From an uncultured Acetatifactor sp. (lineage in GTDB: Bacteria > Bacillota > Clostridia > Lachnospirales > Lachnospiraceae): DNA of 41,610 nucleotides. The DNA lies in contig CAJUFO010000037.1 of NCBI GenBank assembly GCA_910585615.1, positions 1-41,610 on the forward strand, given 5' to 3'. A program made the position numbers and the translations under genes. Within the stretch, counting starts at the first letter, position 1. Every line of letters begins with the position of its first letter. Positions 38,221 through 41,610 of this stretch are shown here, piece after piece. Under the pieces are notes generated by a model, which had not been told where the DNA came from, made no database searches, and saw nothing but the letters and a program-made list of their open reading frames with translations.

Positions 38221-38265
38221 TCCTAATTATAGCTCCCATCCTACGGAATGCGCTGCTCCCGGTTC

Positions 38266-38907
38266 CTAGGCCAGATCCTTCCTGCCGAAAATCCGTATGG
38301 AAACCAGCGCGGAGACTGCCAGGACGGCGAAGCTGACCGCTGTGAGGGCGATGGAGGAGGCCCAGGCCGGGATGCCTGCCAGGGGGTTCCAGCGGATTTG
38401 GGCGCTGAGCTTCACGAGCAGGGGAAAAAGCCATGACATGGCGATGATCGGCAGCAGGAGCAGCAGCTTGACCCGCTCGAAGCCCAGCTTATACTGGAGC
38501 GGCATGTATATGCTGAAGAAAAGGGAGTCCGCGAACAGCACGGAAGCATAAGCCTGCATGGGCAGGGCGGCGAGACCCGGCACCATCAGGGACTCCGCCA
38601 GGAAGACCAGGCAGCATGCCAGGTGGAGGATGGGGACCAGGCAGTATTTTGCCGCCACCAGGAGCCAGCGCGGATAGGGCGCGGCGCAGAGCAGGGACAG
38701 GGCCTTGGGGCTTTGGCTCTCTTTCAAGAAAATGTACTGCACGGTCATGAAAAGGGTGTATACGGACGACAATGTAAAGCCGATGAGGGCCGCGCCTCCT
38801 ATGGGGCGGGTGCCCACGTACAGCGGTATCAGGGCAGGTATCCCTATCATCATCGGCAGGTACTTTTTTACGAGAATAAAGTCTTTTTTGATCAAATGAT
38901 ATAGCAT
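38266..38907 (-). CDS. ABC-2 type transporter permease
   Basis: A 213-aa protein with six membrane segments: YLPMMIGIPALIPLYVGT, GAALIGFTLSSVYTLFMTVQ, YCLVPILHLACCLVFLAESL, the SLFFSIYMPLQYKLG loop, LLLLLPIIAMSWLFPLL and SIALTAVSFAVLAVSALVSI. Its size, N-terminal LYHLIKKDFILVKKY and the KALSLLCAAPYPRWLLVAAK cytosolic loop match the ABC2_membrane_5 type found with YtrA-class regulators. It is the third gene of the GntR-ATPase-permease operon and would form the membrane channel as a dimer. The substrate is unknown. Confidence 0.86.
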   Translation of the reverse strand: MLYHLIKKDFILVKKYLPMMIGIPALIPLYVGTRPIGGAALIGFTLSSVYTLFMTVQYIFLKESQSPKALSLLCAAPYPRWLLVAAKYCLVPILHLACCLVFLAESLMVPGLAALPMQAYASVLFADSLFFSIYMPLQYKLGFERVKLLLLLPIIAMSWLFPLLVKLSAQIRWNPLAGIPAWASSIALTAVSFAVLAVSALVSIRIFGRKDLA

Positions 38908-38982
38908 TTCGTTGCCTCCTGTTTCAGTATTCGCATCTGGTTCAAATTAGCTATTGCCATTTCCTGGCCGGATTGGCAGTCC

Positions 38983-39870
38983 TCAGGCTTTCGCCTGCCG
39001 CGTATTGATATGGGCCAGCATGATGTCCTCGATGGAGGGGCGCTCCAGAATCGCGTCCGGCATGGCGGACAGCACCCGATCGGGCTGTTTGGTGATGCCC
39101 GTGAATCCGTAGGCGGTCTCCTCCAGATTGGAGAACAGTCTGCGGTTCTCCGTATCCAGCTTCGCTTGGTCGCCCTTGACGATGCGCCAGCGCTCCAGCA
39201 GAGTGTCCTTTTCCTCCTGGAAGATGATTCTGCCGTCGTCGATCATGACCAGCATGTCCGCGATTTTGTCCAGGTCGGAGGTGATATGGGTGGAGAAGAA
39301 GACGCCTCTGGGAAGGTGTTCCTCCCCGGGACGGGACTGGGCCATGAAATCCGTCAGGACGGTGAGAATCTGGCTGCGCACCAGGGGATCCAGACCGCTG
39401 GTGGGCTCGTCCATGATTAGCAGCTGGGCCTTGTGGGAGAGGGCCAGGGCCAGGGCGTATTTCGCCCGCATCCCTTTGGAGAGGGTATTGATCGTCTGCT
39501 TGGGATTCAGGGAAAAGCGCTCCATGTATTCCCGGAAATCCGCTTCGCACCAGGTGGAATAGGCTGGGGCGATGGCGTTTTTCATCTCCGCCAGCGTCAG
39601 CTCCTCATAAAAGCCACCGTTGTCCAGCACTATGCCGACGCGCTCCTTTATCTGCCTTTCCTGTCCGGACATGTCCATGCCGAAGATGCGTATCTCGCCG
39701 GACTCTTTTTCGGTAAGCCCCAGGAGCGTGCGCAGCGTGGTGGTCTTCCCGGCTCCGTTCACGCCGATGAAGCCGGTGATGCAGCCTTCCGGCAGGGAGA
39801 AGGTCACATCCTGCAGTGCGAAATTCCCGTAGGATTTGTTCAGGCCGGATACTTCTAAGATGTTTTTCAT
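38983..39870 (-). CDS. ABC transporter ATP-binding protein
   Basis: A 295-aa ATPase of the drug/bacteriocin-immunity type: Walker A GVNGAGKTT, Q-loop GIVLDNGGFYEELT, signature LSKGMRAKYALALAL (variant of LSGGQ), Walker B LLIMDEPTSGLDP, and switch His in VFFSTHITSDLDKIAD. The C-terminal 70 residues (LLERWRIVKGDQAKLDTENR and onward) form the regulatory tail common in EcsA/BcrA-like ATPases. Gene order GntR-ATPase-permease is that of the Bacillus ytr operon. The gene lies 105 bp after the regulator. Confidence 0.92.
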   Translation of the reverse strand: MKNILEVSGLNKSYGNFALQDVTFSLPEGCITGFIGVNGAGKTTTLRTLLGLTEKESGEIRIFGMDMSGQERQIKERVGIVLDNGGFYEELTLAEMKNAIAPAYSTWCEADFREYMERFSLNPKQTINTLSKGMRAKYALALALSHKAQLLIMDEPTSGLDPLVRSQILTVLTDFMAQSRPGEEHLPRGVFFSTHITSDLDKIADMLVMIDDGRIIFQEEKDTLLERWRIVKGDQAKLDTENRRLFSNLEETAYGFTGITKQPDRVLSAMPDAILERPSIEDIMLAHINTRQAKA

Positions 39871-39975
39871 GTCGTGCCTCCCTCGCGCGCCTCTACGCGC
39901 ATGCTGATTGACTTGAAGAATATTTTCAAGCTCCCCTGCGTCCCTGGCCGCCTATATCCGGGCCGATGCAGGGAT

Positions 39976-40350
39976 TCATTCTTCTTCGTACAGGATATCC
40001 ATCATCTGCGACAGCTCCTCTTTGCCGATGCCCAGGGATTTTGCCGTCTGTATCATGTCCTGCATCTTCTCTTCCACGGCACGGCGCCTGGAATCCCGCA
40101 GAAGCTCCACATTGCCGGCAGAGACAAAGGTGCCTATGCCTACCTGGCTGGTGACGAAGCCTTCCTGCTCCAGGTCGTCATAGACCCGGCGCACGGTGAG
40201 GACGCTGACCTTGATGTCATTGGCGAAGGCTCGTATGGAGGGCAGCGCGTCCCCGGCCGCAAGCTCTCCCCTGAGGATGGCATCCTTGATCTGGTCTTTA
40301 ATCTGTTGGTAGAGAGGACTGTCTGAGGCATTGGAAATCAGTATCTTCAA
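39976..40350 (-). CDS. GntR-family regulator, YtrA subfamily
   Basis: A 124-aa regulator: winged-helix residues 10-75 (PLYQQIKDQIKDAILRGELA, LPSIRAFANDIKVSVLTVRR, then DDLEQEGFVTSQVGIGTFV) and a short helical tail of about 45 residues, the YtrA-type size. Such proteins repress their own operon and release on cell-wall antibiotics. It is the first gene of the leftward operon; the promoter at 40388-40416 is overlapped by two CTATATGCAC direct repeats that are likely its operators. AAGGAGGAC precedes the ATG. Confidence 0.93.
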   Translation of the reverse strand: MKILISNASDSPLYQQIKDQIKDAILRGELAAGDALPSIRAFANDIKVSVLTVRRVYDDLEQEGFVTSQVGIGTFVSAGNVELLRDSRRRAVEEKMQDMIQTAKSLGIGKEELSQMMDILYEEE

Positions 40351-40377
40351 TTTTCGTCCTCCTTTAGTGTGATGTGA

Positions 40378-40416
40378 CTATATGCACACTATATACTATA
40401 TGCACTTTTCTGTCAA
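40378..40416 (-). promoter_or_regulatory. Promoter and repeat operators of the GntR/ABC operon
   Basis: Minus-strand TTGACA (40411-40416), 17-bp spacer, TATAGT (40388-40393). CTATATGCAC occurs twice on the plus strand (40378-40387 and 40396-40405), 18 bp apart, one over the start point and one in the spacer. Confidence 0.75.
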
Positions 40417-40479
40417 GTAGGTTGATACAAGTTTTTTAAATAGGGCTTGAAATATTGCATATTTTCTGAAAAGGACTCA

Positions 40480-40507
40480 TTGACATTATCTGGAAAGAGA
40501 GTAGAAT
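40480..40507 (+). promoter_or_regulatory. Promoter upstream of the GNAT acetyltransferase gene
   Basis: TTGACA (40480-40485), 16-bp spacer, TAGAAT (40502-40507). It would give a leader of about 120 bases. A second TTGACA at 40552-40557 has no good -10. Confidence 0.5.
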
Positions 40508-40634
40508 AGAGGCTAATATTTTTCCGGGACTTATGGAGAACGTCGTTTTTCTGTTGACAGACGGGAAGTGCAGGCGTTGACATACATCGAAAATCTGGAT
40601 TTGCCGTCAGCCAAAGGGGCAGAGAGGAGAGGAA

Positions 40635-41213
40635 ATGGAGCATTTAGGAAGCAGGAGACTGGAAACGGAGAGGCTGATTATGCGGGCATTCGTGCCGGAG
40701 GACGCGAGGCCGATGTTTTGCAACTGGGCAAACGACCCGGAGGTGACGAGATTCCTGACATGGCCCACCCATACATCGGAGGAGGTGACATCAAAGGTGG
40801 TGGCCTCCTGGGTGGAGAAGAACAGCGACCCCGCATCTTATCAGTGGGCCATCGTCTGGAAGGAAACCATGGAACCCATCGGGAGCATTTCCGTGGTGAC
40901 CTGGCGAGAAGAGGTGGGCGAGGCCCAGGTGGGATACTGTATCGGAAAGGAATGGTGGCATCGCGGGATAACGACGGAATGCTTTTCGGAGGTCATTCGC
41001 TTTCTGTTCCGGGAAGTGGGGGTGAACCGAATCTTTGCCCAGCATGATGCGAACAACCCTCACAGCGGAATGGTCATGAAGAAGTGCGGGCTGCGCTATG
41101 AAGGCCTCCTGCGCCAGGCGGGCTGGAACAACCAGGGAATCTGCGATATGTGCGTCTATGGAATCCTGCGCGGCGACTATGAGGCGGAGCAGGGGAAATC
41201 TGCGGGGAAATAG
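40635..41213 (+). CDS. GNAT N-acetyltransferase, RimJ/RimL-like
   Basis: A 192-aa enzyme. LETERLIMRAFVPEDARPMF is the family opening, followed by WANDPEVTRFLTWPTHTSEE, the beta-4 strand EPIGSISVV, the EVGYCIG-like EAQVGYCIGKEWWHRGITTE segment (acetyl-CoA pyrophosphate loop, variant of Q/RxxGxG/A), and NRIFAQHDANNPHSGMVMKKCGLRYEG. It transfers acetyl from acetyl-CoA to an amino group, perhaps of a ribosomal protein N terminus or a small molecule. AGGAGAGG precedes the ATG. It stands alone between two regulator units. Confidence 0.92.
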   Translation: MEHLGSRRLETERLIMRAFVPEDARPMFCNWANDPEVTRFLTWPTHTSEEVTSKVVASWVEKNSDPASYQWAIVWKETMEPIGSISVVTWREEVGEAQVGYCIGKEWWHRGITTECFSEVIRFLFREVGVNRIFAQHDANNPHSGMVMKKCGLRYEGLLRQAGWNNQGICDMCVYGILRGDYEAEQGKSAGK

Positions 41214-41271
41214 TCGGTCAGCGCCAGCGGGGAAGTCAGAGGGAAACAAGAATAAGAAATTAGAAAATAAA

Positions 41272-41332
41272 TATGGAAAGTATACTTGACATTCTTCCAA
41301 ATCCGCGTATAATGTAAAGCATACTTTCCATA
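41272..41332 (+). promoter_or_regulatory. Promoter flanked by a 12-bp inverted repeat, XRE gene
   Basis: TTGACA (41286-41291), 16-bp spacer, TATAAT (41308-41313). TATGGAAAGTAT (41272-41283) and its exact inverse ATACTTTCCATA (41321-41332) bracket the promoter, 49 bp centre to centre, and are likely autoregulatory operators. Confidence 0.82.
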
Positions 41333-41369
41333 AAACTCTGTAAATAAGAGCAATACAAGGAGGAAAGCC

Positions 41370-41588
41370 ATGAAGAACCGCCTGGAGGAAATCCGCAAAG
41401 ACCGCGGGATCAGGCAGGAGGACCTTGCCGCCGTGCTGGAGGTCTCGAGGCAGACCATCGGCTCGCTGGAGAACGGACGGTACAATCCGTCCATCCTGCT
41501 GGCGTTCAAAATAGCGCGGTATTTCGGAATGGCCATTGAGGACATCTTCATCTATGAGCAATTTGGTGAAATGTCAAGAGGAAAATAA
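41370..41588 (+). CDS. Small XRE-family repressor
   Basis: A 72-aa single-domain helix-turn-helix protein: LEEIRKDRGIRQEDLAAVLE, VSRQTIGSLENGRYNPSILL, AFKIARYFGMAIEDIFIYE. This small type is common in Firmicutes and usually precedes a small membrane protein gene; a GGAAGAAGGG ribosome-like site appears at the window end, 20 bases after the stop. AAGGAGGAAAGCC precedes the ATG. The flanking inverted repeat over its promoter indicates autorepression. Confidence 0.92.
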   Translation: MKNRLEEIRKDRGIRQEDLAAVLEVSRQTIGSLENGRYNPSILLAFKIARYFGMAIEDIFIYEQFGEMSRGK

Positions 41589-41610
41589 AAAAGATTTTCT
41601 GGAAGAAGGG

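Noticed and set aside
40413..40643. 76-codon minus-strand frame upstream of the GNAT gene
   Set aside because: No ribosome site, overlaps the promoter of the GNAT gene and the -35 box of the GntR operon, and resembles no protein.

Overview
The window reads as a chromosome segment of a gut-type Lachnospiraceae (Clostridium cluster XIVa) Firmicute. The pointers are strong AGGAGG ribosome sites, many TTGACA-N16/17-TATAAT-like promoters, a VanS/YesM-rich set of sensor kinases, the 'GFGITY' serine/threonine kinase type, DUF4143 and DUF1703-type ATPases, YtrA-type GntR and small XRE regulators. This is inference from gene content; no rRNA or tRNA gene is present to fix the taxon, and I found no CRISPR array.

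Layout. (1) 1-4651: branched-chain amino-acid genes, namely the tail of one acetolactate synthase small subunit, a second complete copy, and ilvC. They are interrupted by a membrane-anchored kinase-like protein that has lost its catalytic core and by a small HExxH protein. (2) 4759-8707 (minus): a coupled pair of CydDC-type ABC half-transporters plus a DUF454 membrane protein, behind a strong promoter with GTTAG-N6-CTAAY operators. (3) 8917-18238: a divergent XRE repressor and, under a phage-like operator array, a rightward operon of a 55-aa protein, an orphan AbiEi-like protein and a Wzy-type surface-polysaccharide cluster (TagA/WecG, two GT4, Wzy, GT2, Wzx, acyltransferase). (4) 18273-20340: a DUF4143 ATPase and two abutting gene remnants. 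(5) 20548-25928: DedA protein, GT4 glycosyltransferase and an OmpR/VanS-type two-component system. (6) 25962-29778: a gene graveyard with two AAA-ATPase/nuclease remnants, a YesM kinase fused by deletion to the tail of a sugar-binding protein, and two copies of a 100-bp hairpin element. (7) 29821-38141: a GH-A-clan glycosidase, then a defence-like stretch: DEAH helicase-HNH, an unknown protein, a PD-(D/E)XK-like protein, a Panacea-type antitoxin, and a P-loop ATPase/DUF4869 pair. (8) 38266-41588: a YtrA-type GntR/ABC operon, a GNAT acetyltransferase and a small self-regulated XRE repressor.

The most unusual signal is the pair of exactly 100-bp elements (26131-26230 and 26638-26737). They share ATACTGC...GCAGTAT ends and a perfect 15-bp stem at identical internal positions, and five of the fifteen stem pairs differ between copies with full compensation. 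Removing the first copy restores the reading frame of the gene it interrupts. Second in interest are the helicase-HNH/unknown/PD-(D/E)XK operon as a candidate defence system, and the XRE switch that seems to govern the polysaccharide operon.

Apart from remnant-bearing stretches, no gene-free gap exceeds 300 bases. All boundaries, motif positions and identities were read by hand from the sequence; no database or structure search was run.
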